A stretch of 64,000 nucleotides of DNA from Azolla caroliniana (GCA_043228905.1 JBHGNT010000004.1:15252001-15316000); one strand, 5' to 3'; counted from the first letter of the stretch, positions 10,275 to 20,374 are shown. Notes: a model not told the origin generated them from the letters alone. Numbers and translations are program-made.

Positions 10275-10961
10275 CTACTCTCTCTGTCGTTCGGCCTCTT
10301 CCCGCTGTGATGGCACGCCGTCGCGTACCTTCCTCTTAGCCTTCTCGGCTCGCTCGTTATCTAGCCGTTGGCACACCCTTCCGACCTTCAACCAGTCCTC
10401 CGTAAGCCCATTCGCTCCATCATCGTCTTCGAGCTCAATCCCGATGGCTTCCCGTTCCGCGCGGTCGATCGACCTGACGAACAATAGGACCTTGTCCGCC
10501 CCCACCAAACCTTGTTCCCGCTCTGGGAGCCGAGCAAGCCGTCGCTCGAACTCTCGGAACGCCTTCGTCGCGCCCCGGTGGGTTTTTGCCGATGCTACCC
10601 ACTGGTCGAAGTCGTGCCGTCCCCGGCTCTTCCGCCGTCCTCCGTATGCCTTCAGGAGCGCCTCTTCGAAGGCCCCCCATGAACTATGAGCCTCACGGAG
10701 CTCCTTTACTTTCGCATGCATCCGGACAGCCACGACCCGACAAAAGAACTCCAGCCTCAATGCCTCGTCTACGCCACGCTCCTCCATTTCCGCGTTGTAG
10801 GCTTCCAAGTAAGATGGGACTTTGTCCCCGTTGAAACGGCCGACTCTTTCGACCACTCGCTCAACCGCTTGTTGCACTGCTTCTCGCCTCATCACCACGC
10901 GTGCTGACTCCAACACCACTTCGGCCACCATCTCCGCAAGGTCGTCGTCTTCCGACTCCAT
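10275..10961 (-). CDS. Element C gag-like protein
   Basis: A 228-residue open frame from an ATG at 10961, 16 nt past the primer site, to a stop at 10275. It aligns over its length with the N-terminal gag domain of B and more distantly with D: GRFNGDKVPSYLEAY near residue 40, then W-x2-FEEALLKAY, FDQWVASAKTH, and IGIELEDDDGANGLTEDW. It would be the structural particle protein. No zinc knuckle is present. The N-terminus is acidic and the C-terminus basic. The frame is intact here, but the tail downstream is broken. Confidence 0.8.
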   Translation of the reverse strand: MESEDDDLAEMVAEVVLESARVVMRREAVQQAVERVVERVGRFNGDKVPSYLEAYNAEMEERGVDEALRLEFFCRVVAVRMHAKVKELREAHSSWGAFEEALLKAYGGRRKSRGRHDFDQWVASAKTHRGATKAFREFERRLARLPEREQGLVGADKVLLFVRSIDRAEREAIGIELEDDDGANGLTEDWLKVGRVCQRLDNERAEKAKRKVRDGVPSQREEAERQRE

Positions 10962-10976
10962 CCTCCTTTGCCGCCT

Positions 10977-10994
10977 TTCACCTCGGGTTCACCA
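10977..10994 (-). promoter_or_regulatory. Element C primer-binding site (tRNA-Trp type)
   Basis: Minus strand reads TGGTGAACCCGAGGTGAA, one base different from B and D, four bases inside the right LTR. This fixes the element's orientation. Confidence 0.8.
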
Positions 10995-10998
10995 AATA

Positions 10999-11132
10999 TG
11001 TCGCGTTGTTACGCGCGTGCCTGGAGAAAGGCGGGACCACTGGGGTCTTGGACTAGAGAGTGATGGAGCGTAGGAAGTCGTGCCTCACTGTTTCTGGGGC
11101 ATCCCAGAGACACACCGGAAGCAACCGAAGGG

Positions 11133-11163
<31 letters not shown>

Positions 11164-11776
11164 GCGTGCTTAACACTGACCCACGCACACGCACACGCAC
11201 ACGCACACGCACACACGCACAACCCGACTCACGCCTTATGTACAGAAAACGCAGGAAAGGGGTAAGCACCCGACGCCAACGACGACGCGAATATACACAG
11301 ACAAACGTATATATATATATATATGAAGGGAAGATTACATTCCCGGCGTCGAGCCGGACTGACGTAGGTTACAGTAGTCGTCTGTTGTCAAGCCGCCGTC
11401 GGGGAGCTCTCAGCTCGTCGCGCCGAGCGGGGTCTTGCACAGGAGGCCGAACCAAGCAAACCCTAAGCGAAACACGCAGAAGGAGAAGAAGAAGAACCTA
11501 ACTCTAAACCTAACGGTATACCCTCTAATGCAAAATGGGCAACCCTTTCACAAAAGGCGTTCCCTTCCTTTTATAGAACAAGGAAAGGGATGCGTTACAA
11601 TGTGGGACAAATCCCGACTTACATGGGATCGTCTGCCCCGACTTGACTACTCTTCGGCACCATAAAGGCGCCCTCGATATTCACACCAAATGTACATGGG
11701 TGCGTACACACGCTGCACCCTGCCGATGTAGACAATGTTTCCCGGTTTCCACCTCTGGTCGAAATTCTTCACGACA
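10999..11776 (-). repeat. Element C 5' LTR
   Basis: 778-bp copy of the C LTR, slightly longer through microsatellite growth. It borders the primer site on its inner side and resumes element A coding at 11777. Confidence 0.92.
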
Positions 11777-14043
11777 ACGGGTGCCGGAAATTCGTGGCGG
11801 CGCACATCGATGACTGCGAGAAGGTGCTGCAGAGGTTGGAGGGCGCGAGGCTCACCTTCTCCGGGGGAAAATCGACCTTTGGGCAATCCGAGATCATGGT
11901 CGTCGGACACCTATGCGGGTCGTACGGCCGGAAACCGTCTCCGGCTAAGGTAGAAGCCATCTCCGTGATGAAGGACGACTGTAGCTCGGTCTCGAAGGTT
12001 CGGAGGTTCTTGGGAGCGTGCGTGTTCTAGCACATTTGGATCCCGCATTACGCTCACGTCGCGGAGCCGTTATACGGGTTGCTGAAAAAGGGGCGAAATT
12101 TCGAGTGGAGAGACGAGCATACAGAGTCTGTCCGAAAGATGAAGGAAGCACTTGCCATAGCTCCGACGCTCCGAAAGGCTGTCTACGGAAAGGACACTCC
12201 AATTTACGTAACGATAGACACGAGTCCGACCGGGATCGGATGGGTCGTCAACCAAGAGGACGAGGACGACATGTGTTTCCCGATCCAGTTCGGCGCGAAG
12301 GTCCTTAGCGAGCGACAACGAGGATACGCCCAGGTTAAACGCGAGCTCTGGGGTATCGTTTCAGCGGTAAAGGCCGATAAAGACTACCTGATCGGGGCAG
12401 AGGTAATTATCGAGACGGACTGCCTACCAATTCTTGGCATGGTTTCCGGATGCGGGACGCCGAACCTGGCAATGCTCAGGTGGATAGCGTACATCAAGTC
12501 CCTGAATCCGGAAATACGACACATTTTTGGGAAAGACAATGCCATGGCCGACATGCTTTCAAGGGCGAGGTTCGAAAACGAGGGCGGCATGGTTTGGGAG
12601 GATGTGGAAGTCGACGTGGACTTCTTCAAGGCAGCTCACGTAACAACCGGTAGGGAATGCACTCCAACGCTTAATGATTTTGACGAGAGCAAGTACGACG
12701 GGGAGTGGCTACAGATCGGCGGGTTCCTGAAAACAATGACACCGGACGTGGCATGGACAACGGACGAGGCCAACCGGATTCGGAAGAAAGCCTACCGATT
12801 CTTTCTCCGGGACGGGTCCATATGGAAGCACCCAAAGAAGAGGAACGACATCCCGCTCCGAGTGGTGGCGAAGAAGGAGGAACAAGAGGATTTGCTGGCG
12901 GCGTACCACGATAGTCCTTGGGCTGGACACTGTGGAACGTGGGCCACGTTCGAAAAGCTAAAAGGGAAGTACTGGTGGCCGGGACTATACCGAGACGTGC
13001 ATCGGTTCGTGACGACTTGCGAAAGCTGCCAGGTCCACTCCATGATCCGACACCGGGACGAGCTCCACCCGACCTACCCTCCGACCATCCACTTCAAATG
13101 GATGGTGGATTTGGTGACGATGCCAATGGGGGAAGGACAGATGCGGTATCTGGTGCTGGCTCGGGAGGATCTAACAAACCAGGTTGAAGGCCGAGCCCTG
13201 CAGAACAAGACGACTGCAGTCGTATGCCGGTTTTTTATTGAGGACGTGGTATGCCGATACGGGTGCGTAGGGAAGATCGTGGCTGACCGTGGTGAGTTGG
13301 ACGTAGAAGAGGCCAAAGAGTTGTTCGACTGGCTAGGAGTCAAACTTTCGCTCACCACAGCGTACAATCCGGAGGCGAATGGGAAGGTGGAGCGCGGACA
13401 CGAGCCAATTGTCAAAGCGCTAGTACAGGCGTGCGGAGGCCAAGTCGGGAACTGGCCACGACTGCTACCTTATGCCTTGTGGGCGGACCGGACTACGCAC
13501 AGTTCGGTAACCGGGTTCATGCCGACCGAGTTTATGTTCGGACAAAAGCCGATCATGCCAACACAGCGAACGATCTCCTCGTGGGCCACGGTGGACTGGA
13601 GGGACGAGATGAGTCGGGAGGAACTGTTGGCGGCGCGGATTCGACAGCTCGAGCGGAGGCCGGAGGACGTAGAGCGTGCCGCAGAGAAACTTTGGGTAGC
13701 GAGGATAAGGAACAAAGCCTGGTTCGACCGAACACACCAGCTCCGGCCAAGGAAGATCGAGGAAGGCGACTGGGTGCTAGTCTATGACAACAGCCTCGAC
13801 AATCAGCATAGGGCCATGCGGAAGTTTGCGAGGAGGTGGTTCGGGCCTTACGTAGTAACAGGCGCCAACGGCAATGGGACGTACCATCTCGCGGAGCTCG
13901 ACGGTACGAGAATGGCGATACCGGTAGCGGGGAAGAGGATCAAAGCGTTCAAGAAACGACACGACAGTGAGCCGGAGCTAGGGGGCATGGACAGCAACGA
14001 CGAGCAGCCTGAGGCGGAGGATGAACCGGTAAATGAGGAATAA
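11777..14043 (+). pseudogene. Element A RT end, RNase H and integrase
   Basis: Continuation of the A polyprotein. 11777-12030 holds the RT thumb and connection (HLCGSYGRKPSP, VRRFLGACVF) and ends at a TAG at 12028-12030. The same frame then runs open from 12031 to 14043. RNase H follows (VTIDTSPTGIGWV, QVKRELWG, ETDCLPILGM). Integrase has an HHCC zinc finger (H-x6-H near 12910-12930, CESC near 13020), the catalytic Asp in WMVDLV, Asp in IVADRGEL and Glu in NGKVERGHE. The C-terminal GDWVLVYDNSLDNQ block comes next. There is no chromodomain. Only one stop spoils this segment, so A is less decayed here than in gag. Confidence 0.92.
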
Positions 14044-14082
14044 AAGCAAGGATCGGTTTTCCCCCGTAGGAACCCAATTTTG

Positions 14083-14102
14083 GCGCATACCGGTGGATGC
14101 GC
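14083..14102 (+). promoter_or_regulatory. Conserved pre-PPT hairpin, element A
   Basis: Stem GCGCAT (14083-14088) with ATGCGC (14097-14102), 8-nt loop ACCGGTGG, 17 nt before the LTR. It lies after the pol stop codon (14043), so coding does not explain it. The following purine tract ends GGTGGGGGCGGA. Confidence 0.75.
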
Positions 14103-14119
14103 GGTTAGGTGGGGGCGGA

Positions 14120-14691
14120 TGTCGTGAAGAAAACCGTCCCCAGGTGCAAACCGTGTATGGTGTGTGTGAACCGGCCCTTACACGTGGGCACGCCCCTTGT
14201 TGTATAGTGGATAGGTAGGCACAAAGGTCAAATCCTAGGTAGCAATATTCTATAGGGGAAATCGAGGAGTATCTCTGTCCGAAAGGACAGAGAATTAATG
14301 TGATGTAAACGGGTGAAACGACCTCCCTCCTTGAGCTATAAAAGAGAGGGAGACGGGGGAGAGAAGGTATCGCGCACTAGAGGGGACGAAGTGTTGTCGG
14401 ACTGGGACCGAGCTCTTCTTCTCTGTCGTTCTCCATAGCTTTCTTTTGCACAGGTTCTCAGGAGGCTGATCCTGCTCCGTGGAACGCCCGTGTGCTTCCG
14501 GCAGAATCTCCATCTTGCTCTCCTGTGTGCGTGGGTGATCAGGCGCCGACATCCATCTCGCCGACCTGGTCGGTTGTAACCGTTCGAGTCGTCTGCATAC
14601 CTTTATATACATACACCAGTGTTCTCAACTCGTGTCTCCTGTGTTGTTGGGCCGCGTCCCCGTGCACTTCTTTGTCTATACGTGAGTGAGC

Positions 14692-14740
<49 letters not shown>

Positions 14741-14814
14741 TTCTCACCTATTCCTCGGTCCAAGACCCCAGTGGTCCCGCCTTGTTCTCCACGCACGCGC
14801 GTAACAACGCGACA
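14120..14814 (+). repeat. Element A 3' LTR
   Basis: 695 bp from TGTCGTGAAG to CGCGACA; the 5' partner lies outside the window. A TATA box (TATAAAAG, 14337-14344) and a long CT microsatellite (about 14694-14736) are visible. The last 45 bp match the LTR end of element C. I see no convincing antisense tRNA-like module. Confidence 0.85.
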
Positions 14815-15060
14815 ACGTGGTGGTGTCGGGTCTCGTTGCGTGCGGGCTTCGTTTGGACTGTCACCCGTTGTGCTCCAATGCAACGTGGGGCTGTGCTCAT
14901 GGCCTCGACGGTGCATATGTGACGATGCTTCTAGGAGGTGAAGTTTTTGTTGCACTCGTGCAAATCTGTCTTTCCGTTTTGCCAAAGCGGCTTCGATATC
15001 TTGGGTGATGCTTTTGGGTTGTTTTGACCGGCAAAGACTTACAAGCCGGATAAATTCTAG
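14815..15060. other. Unassigned sequence between A and E
   Basis: About 250 bp to the right of the A LTR. I find no gene, repeat partner or RNA feature. A short plus frame (14817-15008) has no recognisable content. Confidence 0.4.
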
Positions 15061-15659
15061 AATGGGGAAGGGATATTTATTTTAGAATTAATCTATAATT
15101 ATTGAAGCGAACGGACGGACCCGGGATCGGTCTATTGATCCAGATCCGGACCGGTTCGTGGCCGGTTGCCGGTTGGCACCGGTTCGTACCCAGAACTAGT
15201 GACCTATAAAAGGACCTGGTCTATTTGTAATCAGATAGTGGTTTATTAATGAAAGTGTTGTTGTTCTACATCTGGTTTAATCCTTGAAGCTTAGTTAATT
15301 ACCATTCTGTGCTTACTATAATCTATCTTACGCGTTTATTACGATCATTAACCACATCGATTAGTAGCCAGTAAGGAATACGTTGTATCACGGTCTATGC
15401 CTACCCCATTTGCACCACCCTTTGGTGAAGTGTCCTAAGGGGCACCCTATGTTAGGGCTTGTCTGGCCCCAAGGAGTAACACAGTTTGTAGCGACCACGA
15501 TTCCTACTCAAGCGCAGTGAACAACGGGGGGCATGGATGACTAGACCAACAAACGACCCAGCAACGGAGCGAGTGCGATGACTCGCTAAACAACTACCGA
15601 AGCGCGAAGCGTACCACCAGGCAGCGGAAGAAATCCGTGCGGGAATATCATTTTCAAAG
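15061..15659 (+). other. Probable LTR remnant and leader of gypsy remnant E
   Basis: Sequence before the E gag with a good TATA box (TATAAAAGG, 15202-15210) and a stretch that could be R-U5. There is no second LTR in the window and no clear primer site, so the boundaries are guesses. Its position immediately upstream of a gag frame is the main support. Confidence 0.35.
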
Positions 15660-16872
15660 GTGATCCGGCGAGTGGCCGCTGAGTCACTCCGTGTGCAGCA
15701 AAATTCCCATCCAGACGAAGCAAGCAATTTAAGTAGTCTGAGAAAAACGAAATCCATCCTGCAGGCATTAGCAGCGGGAGAAGGCGATTCGGAACCATTT
15801 TCGGCGTTTGAATCAGATTTGGACAACGAGTACAATGCACATTCGAATTACCGCAGCAGTCACGACAGCCCGGACGGACTGGAGGACAAGGAATCAGATA
15901 ATATATTGACACCGGAACCGATGATAACAGAACTGGAAGCTTCAGGAAGGCACGAGGCGGATCAACCTTCGACACCGCCACGCGAGCCTCCGACGAGGAG
16001 GGAAGACCTTCAACACCGAAAAAAGGGGAGGAAGACCTCTGACACTGCCTCCAATAGAGGAGGAGGAGAGACGTCCGTCACAACCAGCTCGAGTTCCGAC
16101 ACCAGACGACGATATGCCGTTCCAATATCCCAAGTATCGGGATGATCCGGACGCGGAAGCTCATGTATATGCATTTCTACAAACATGGGAAGCAAACCAT
16201 GTGTCGCAATGGTTAACCGTCGCCGAAGCAGAACGTTCGAAGATTGCAGAGTTCGGCATGACTTTGGAAGGACCAGCCACGCGATGGCGCTTGATGCACC
16301 CTCCCGGCACCATAACTACGTTTGAGGACTTGAAAACTAGATTTTTAAAGTTCTTCCACAAGGAGGTGGATCAACGGGAGATGGTCGGCCTATTCTACAT
16401 TATACAGTAGGAACCTATGGAAACCATTCAACAATTTGTAATCCAGTTCCAACGGATGCACAACCAACTAAGTCGGGCACCACCGGAAGCAAAGGCTAAA
16501 GCAATATTCCTAGCAGCACTCCGGGAACCCCTGCGTACGATGTGTGCAATCATTGATTTCCGCACTAGCACGATCGACCAGGTCATAGATCGGGTCAGGC
16601 AGATGGAGAAAACAAGCTCGTGGCTAACAATGGGGGCACTCCAGCATACATTGCCGATAGAAGAAGACCTACGTTTTCGGCAAGCTGTACAATGTACGAC
16701 TTGTCTTAATGTCGGGCACTCTGCAATAGAATGTACCATGCGGTCACAATGCATGTGATGTCATTCTAGGTCGCACACAATGGACCGATGCGAATATAAC
16801 TTGCTGAACCGGCAAGCGGCACCGGTAACACAAATCGATACCCGCAGTGACCGGGAAGAGGAAGAAGAACGT
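15660..16872 (+). pseudogene. Ty3/gypsy remnant E, gag with two zinc knuckles
   Basis: A retrotransposon gag unrelated to A-D. The polar N-terminal part (15660-16145) overlaps, in another frame, a capsid-like domain (16114-16410, then 16417-16758) containing FGMTLEGPATRWRL and FEDLKTRFLKFF, typical of the plant Retrotrans_gag family. A first zinc knuckle CTTCLNVGHSAIEC is intact. A second, near 16751-16793, has a TGA in place of a residue between its first two cysteines. A TAG at 16408-16410 also breaks it. It is cut at 16872 by the LTR of element D, and no pol follows. Confidence 0.75.
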
Positions 16873-17056
16873 TGTCGTGAAGTACGAAAGCTTCACATTA
16901 AAAGTCTACAATAAGATAAATACGTAACTAAAATAACATTTGATAATGTTTTATATATAAAGATAATATTAACAACACATATGATAATATTAGATATATA
17001 TGTAAAGAAAAATAATATATATATAGATAAATATATTATATTACGCGAACAAGAGA

Positions 17057-17110
17057 GGACTTGAACCAATAACCCCACCCTATTACTCTCAAATCTTACC
17101 ATTTACTCTA
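17057..17110 (-). other. Antisense tRNA-like module 1 in the D 5' LTR
   Basis: Minus strand B box GGTTCAAGTCC (17067-17057) is a perfect match to the consensus; the A-box-like TAGAGTAAATGG (17110-17099) is weaker. In the 3' LTR the B box has changed by one base (23845-23855). Confidence 0.55.
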
Positions 17111-17221
17111 TACTAGTAATATACATAAAATAAAGCATACTTTATATATACTTTATATTACATAAAGGATTTGCTTCATGATATAAAAATAAAGTTGTAT
17201 GTTGTATTCAATAGTATTTTA

Positions 17222-17279
17222 AGACTCGAACCCTTCCACAACCTCATACACCAAAGTCAACACACCCACCATTAGGCTA
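17222..17279 (-). other. Antisense tRNA-like module 2 in the D 5' LTR
   Basis: Minus strand A box TAGCCTAATGG (17279-17269) and B box GGTTCGAGTCT (17232-17222), starts 47 nt apart. Both fit the Pol III consensus. In the 3' LTR the A box survives (24033-24023) but the B box is damaged. Confidence 0.7.
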
Positions 17280-17965
17280 GGTCCTTTCTCTTTAAGATTA
17301 TATTTTCATGTTTATTGTTATTGCATATATTGTTTCATACATAAAAGCTCAAATGAGCGAGATGTTTATCATGCATCACATGCATGTCTTGTAGCCTCCA
17401 ATGCATCATATGCATGGGGGCACCTATTTAAATGGTGAAAGAGAAGATCAAAAGGAGAGATATGTATGAGATATCAATCAAATTATGTATTACATAAGAG
17501 ATACTATAAAAATAGATAAAGAAGGGAAGAAGTTTAACATAAAGGTGGAGCTCTAGCTTGGCGGTCGTGGTGGTCAACTCTCAACAAGAGGGAGGCGGTT
17601 CGAGCCTTATCTTCATCAAAATATTGAAGTGAAGATTGTAGTGGTCTACGATCAAGAAAGAGAAGGGCGATTACCTTGCAAGACAAAGTTCGGAGGTTCA
17701 ACAACGTGTAAAATAATTTTGTAACTCTTTCATGAAAATGATTATAAATTTCATACACTTTCTCATATATTATTTTATATCTTATCTTGTCTTATCTTAT
17801 ATTCCTTAAAAATCCTATTTTGTCATATCTTATTGATCTCTATTCACTCCATCTCTACTCTTTTGTCTCTTCCGTCCATAACCCCAGTGATTCCTTCCTC
17901 ACTTTCACGTTATCCTTTGTGTGCGCAATGCTACGCTTCTAGACGAGCCACGTCACGACACAATC

Positions 17966-17983
17966 TGGTGAACCCGACGTGAA
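17966..17983 (+). promoter_or_regulatory. Element D primer-binding site (tRNA-Trp type)
   Basis: TGGTGAACCCGACGTGAA, identical to element B, five bases after the LTR end. Confidence 0.85.
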
Positions 17984-18027
17984 ACGGGAAAGTAGAAGAG
18001 ACATCTAAAGTAAAGATCAACATCAAC

Positions 18028-20202
18028 ATGGCAAGTACGAGTACAATGGATCCGGTAATGTTGTTTATTGAAAATTTGAATCAAGATCGATTATTTCATG
18101 CCTTACGAGAAGTCCGAGAGAAGATTGGTATGTTTGATGGCACAAATATTTCGAAGTATGTGAATATATATTATGATGAAATGGAAATGTCTGGTATAAA
18201 TGATATCAATATGATAGCAAACTTTTATAAATTAGTGGAAATGGAATTAAGAGATAGAATTCGTGAAATACAAGCATTGCATAGTTTGGATTGGAATGCA
18301 TTCAAAGAAGCACTTGTGTCTAAATATGCTCGTGAGGATTTCTCTCGAGTTACTATGCGTTCATTTCATGAATGGATCTTAAAAGAAAATAAAGGGTTAT
18401 CTGTGGCTGACACAAAAAAAGAGTTTGATAGGATGTATGGACACTTAAAGCCAGAACAAAGAAATTCTTTGTCTTGGCAAAAGGTTGCTTTATTTTTGCA
18501 GGCAGTTGACAAGAGATATAGAAAAGAATTGGAATTCATGCTTGAAGTACCAAATACTGAGGATGGTATAACTGTAGATAGGAATGAGGTAACAAATGCT
18601 TGTAATAAATTTATGAAAAGAATGCAAAGGAATGGTGCAATGCTACAAATACCACATGTGGGAATCACAAATCGGCTTGAGCAAAACATCGAAGTTCAAA
18701 GACTTGGTCGAGAACCATCACACGAAATGGTCCATCAACCACGAGAAATGATCGAAACTAAGAGTGAGTCTTTGCTTGATGATTTAGTTCAAAGTATGAA
18801 AGATCTAACAATTAAAGTGGCAAAGCTTGAGAATGGTCAGACTTCGAGGTCAAGGGAACCATTTCGACCTCGATGCATGTGGTGTGATAGTCTCGAACAT
18901 CGATTACGTGATTGTGCGGAATATAAAGACATGGAAAATCGAGACTTGGTGTATTGGAAAAATCGTGACATTTATTTAACCGAAACTAGAAGTCCACTTA
19001 CAAGGAACATTGGTGATGGTGGTGTTAAGGTTAAATTTGAAGAAGTTGAAGCAAAGAAGGCTTCCGCAATGTACTACTCGGCAATGGCAGGAATGCGCCT
19101 CGATGACATGCCATCCCGATCAACATTCTGGAAGAAGGTTGTAAGTACCGCACAAAAGCAAAAGATGAATATGGAAGACCTTCGTGTTGCCGGAGATTTT
19201 GTAAGGAAAAACACTGGATGGGATGTTCCAGTAGATGCTATGACGGTCTATGCTCAGATAGTAGAACACCAAGAGCATGAGGTGATAGTGGAAGAAAAAA
19301 GGAAAAGGCCGGATGATGAGATTGGCTCAACAAAAAAGCATGAGACAAGAGACAACAAAAGAAAAGAGATGGACGCAAAGGTCGAAAAAGGTAAATCTGG
19401 TCCTTCATTCAAATTAATGTCTGATATTGAAAAGGATACAGATTTAAAGAAAGTTTTAGAAACAAGAATACTAGACAGTCGAGTAGAATTTACACTAAGA
19501 GAAGTGTTAGGTATTGCAAAAAAGGAATTTCATGATGAAATAATTCATATTGTGCGAAGAAAGAAGCAAGTAAATGAGCAGGTTAAAGAGACAAATCCAA
19601 AGGTGGCATATGAAGTGGTGGGCAACGAGTCAAACAATATCGTTGTTGACTCTCAACATGCATCAACCTCAATGATAAATTCAACAGATGTAAGAAGCCA
19701 TTACTCTCGCAAATGTTGGGCAAGAGCCACTACTGAGCATCATGTGAAGATTGGAAATGTTCCAGACCCCGTGATGGCACTTATTGATCATGGTTCTGAA
19801 ATAAATATAATGAGTGCTGATTTTTACAGGAAAGGTAGATGGCCAATTGATACTCAACATGGTTGGCGAGTAAAAGCCGCCACATCAGTCACGGAAGATT
19901 TATTTGGTGCATGCCCAAATGTAAAGGTTACTATTGGTGATATAGAGGTAGATCAACATTTCTTTGTGCAGGAAGGATCTACCTATCCAATAATCTTGGG
20001 GCAACCATACATTACAGCGGTACGAATGGAGACCAAAGTCCTTGACAATGGTTCTGCCTATGCAAAAATCCGTAGCCAAGATGGACGACGAACTGTACAA
20101 TTTATCAAAGTTCGCCCAAATCATGAGAGGAACCAGCAAGAGCTTCGTGATCATTCAATACCAAAAGACTGTGATGATTTTGATAATCAGGTTTTTGCCT
20201 AG
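18028..20202 (+). CDS. Element D gag-protease polyprotein
   Basis: 724-residue open frame, the most complete gag of its group in the window. Residues 1-200 form the capsid-like domain shared with B and C (MFDGTNISKYVNIY; W-x2-FKEALVSKY). A zinc knuckle CMWCDSLEHRLRDC follows near residue 290. A charged linker (about 430-560) leads to the protease near residues 570-700 with LIDHGSEINIMS and ILGQPYITAVRM. The active site reads Asp-His-Gly instead of Asp-Thr/Ser-Gly. The frame ends at a TAG and pol restarts 170 nt downstream after several stops. Confidence 0.88.
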   Translation: MASTSTMDPVMLFIENLNQDRLFHALREVREKIGMFDGTNISKYVNIYYDEMEMSGINDINMIANFYKLVEMELRDRIREIQALHSLDWNAFKEALVSKYAREDFSRVTMRSFHEWILKENKGLSVADTKKEFDRMYGHLKPEQRNSLSWQKVALFLQAVDKRYRKELEFMLEVPNTEDGITVDRNEVTNACNKFMKRMQRNGAMLQIPHVGITNRLEQNIEVQRLGREPSHEMVHQPREMIETKSESLLDDLVQSMKDLTIKVAKLENGQTSRSREPFRPRCMWCDSLEHRLRDCAEYKDMENRDLVYWKNRDIYLTETRSPLTRNIGDGGVKVKFEEVEAKKASAMYYSAMAGMRLDDMPSRSTFWKKVVSTAQKQKMNMEDLRVAGDFVRKNTGWDVPVDAMTVYAQIVEHQEHEVIVEEKRKRPDDEIGSTKKHETRDNKRKEMDAKVEKGKSGPSFKLMSDIEKDTDLKKVLETRILDSRVEFTLREVLGIAKKEFHDEIIHIVRRKKQVNEQVKETNPKVAYEVVGNESNNIVVDSQHASTSMINSTDVRSHYSRKCWARATTEHHVKIGNVPDPVMALIDHGSEINIMSADFYRKGRWPIDTQHGWRVKAATSVTEDLFGACPNVKVTIGDIEVDQHFFVQEGSTYPIILGQPYITAVRMETKVLDNGSAYAKIRSQDGRRTVQFIKVRPNHERNQQELRDHSIPKDCDDFDNQVFA

Positions 20203-20374
20203 GACTGTTGCGAGTGAGGGTTGCAATAGTTCCATTATTAAAAGACCCTCGTATAGGGCATTACAACATATGAATAAGTCATTTCATGTTTCTGAAAGTG
20301 GTGCTATATGTGTGACTAGGATGTATGAATGCAAGAGGAACTTGAAAAAGAATGTTAATCTGTTTTAGCAGGCA

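Larger units (their letters stand above)
6674..11776 (-). mobile_element. Element C: gag-only non-autonomous LTR retrotransposon inside A
   Basis: The 5103-bp element lies opposite to A. LTRs are at 6674-7435 and 10999-11776 and, read on the minus strand, run TGTCGTGAAG...CGCGACA. A tRNA-Trp-type primer site (10977-10994) follows the right LTR on the minus strand, and a hairpin plus purine tract precedes the left one. The inside holds a gag frame (10275-10961) and a long repeat-rich tail with no pol. A's coding sequence continues on both sides; the flanks ATGG (6670-6673) and ACGG (11777-11780) fit a 4-bp target duplication with one change. The LTR end shares about 45 bp with the LTR end of A. 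Confidence 0.88.
1..14814 (+). mobile_element. Ty3/gypsy element A, interrupted by elements B and C
   Basis: An LTR retrotransposon on the plus strand whose 5' LTR and gag start lie left of the window. Its parts are gag (1-672), protease (718-1605), reverse transcriptase (5413-6673) and the rest of RT, RNase H and integrase (11777-14043), then a polypurine tract and a 3' LTR (14120-14814). The order protease, RT, RNase H, integrase is that of Ty3/gypsy. The coding sequence resumes exactly at the edges of B and C, which proves those two landed inside A. It is GC-rich, unlike its relative D. Stops and a frameshift make it defective. Confidence 0.9.
16873..17960 (+). repeat. Element D 5' LTR
   Basis: 1088 bp from TGTCGTGAAG to CACGACA. 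It starts with an inverted repeat GTGAAG/CTTCAC. It holds two antisense tRNA-like modules (17057-17110 and 17222-17279), a cluster of ATGCAT/GCATGC motifs (about 17365-17415) and a TATA-like TATTTAAAT near 17425. Confidence 0.9.

Noticed and set aside
14190-14235. tRNA-like boxes in the A LTR in sense orientation
   Set aside because: The A-box-like and B-box-like matches are imperfect and too close together for a tRNA-type promoter.
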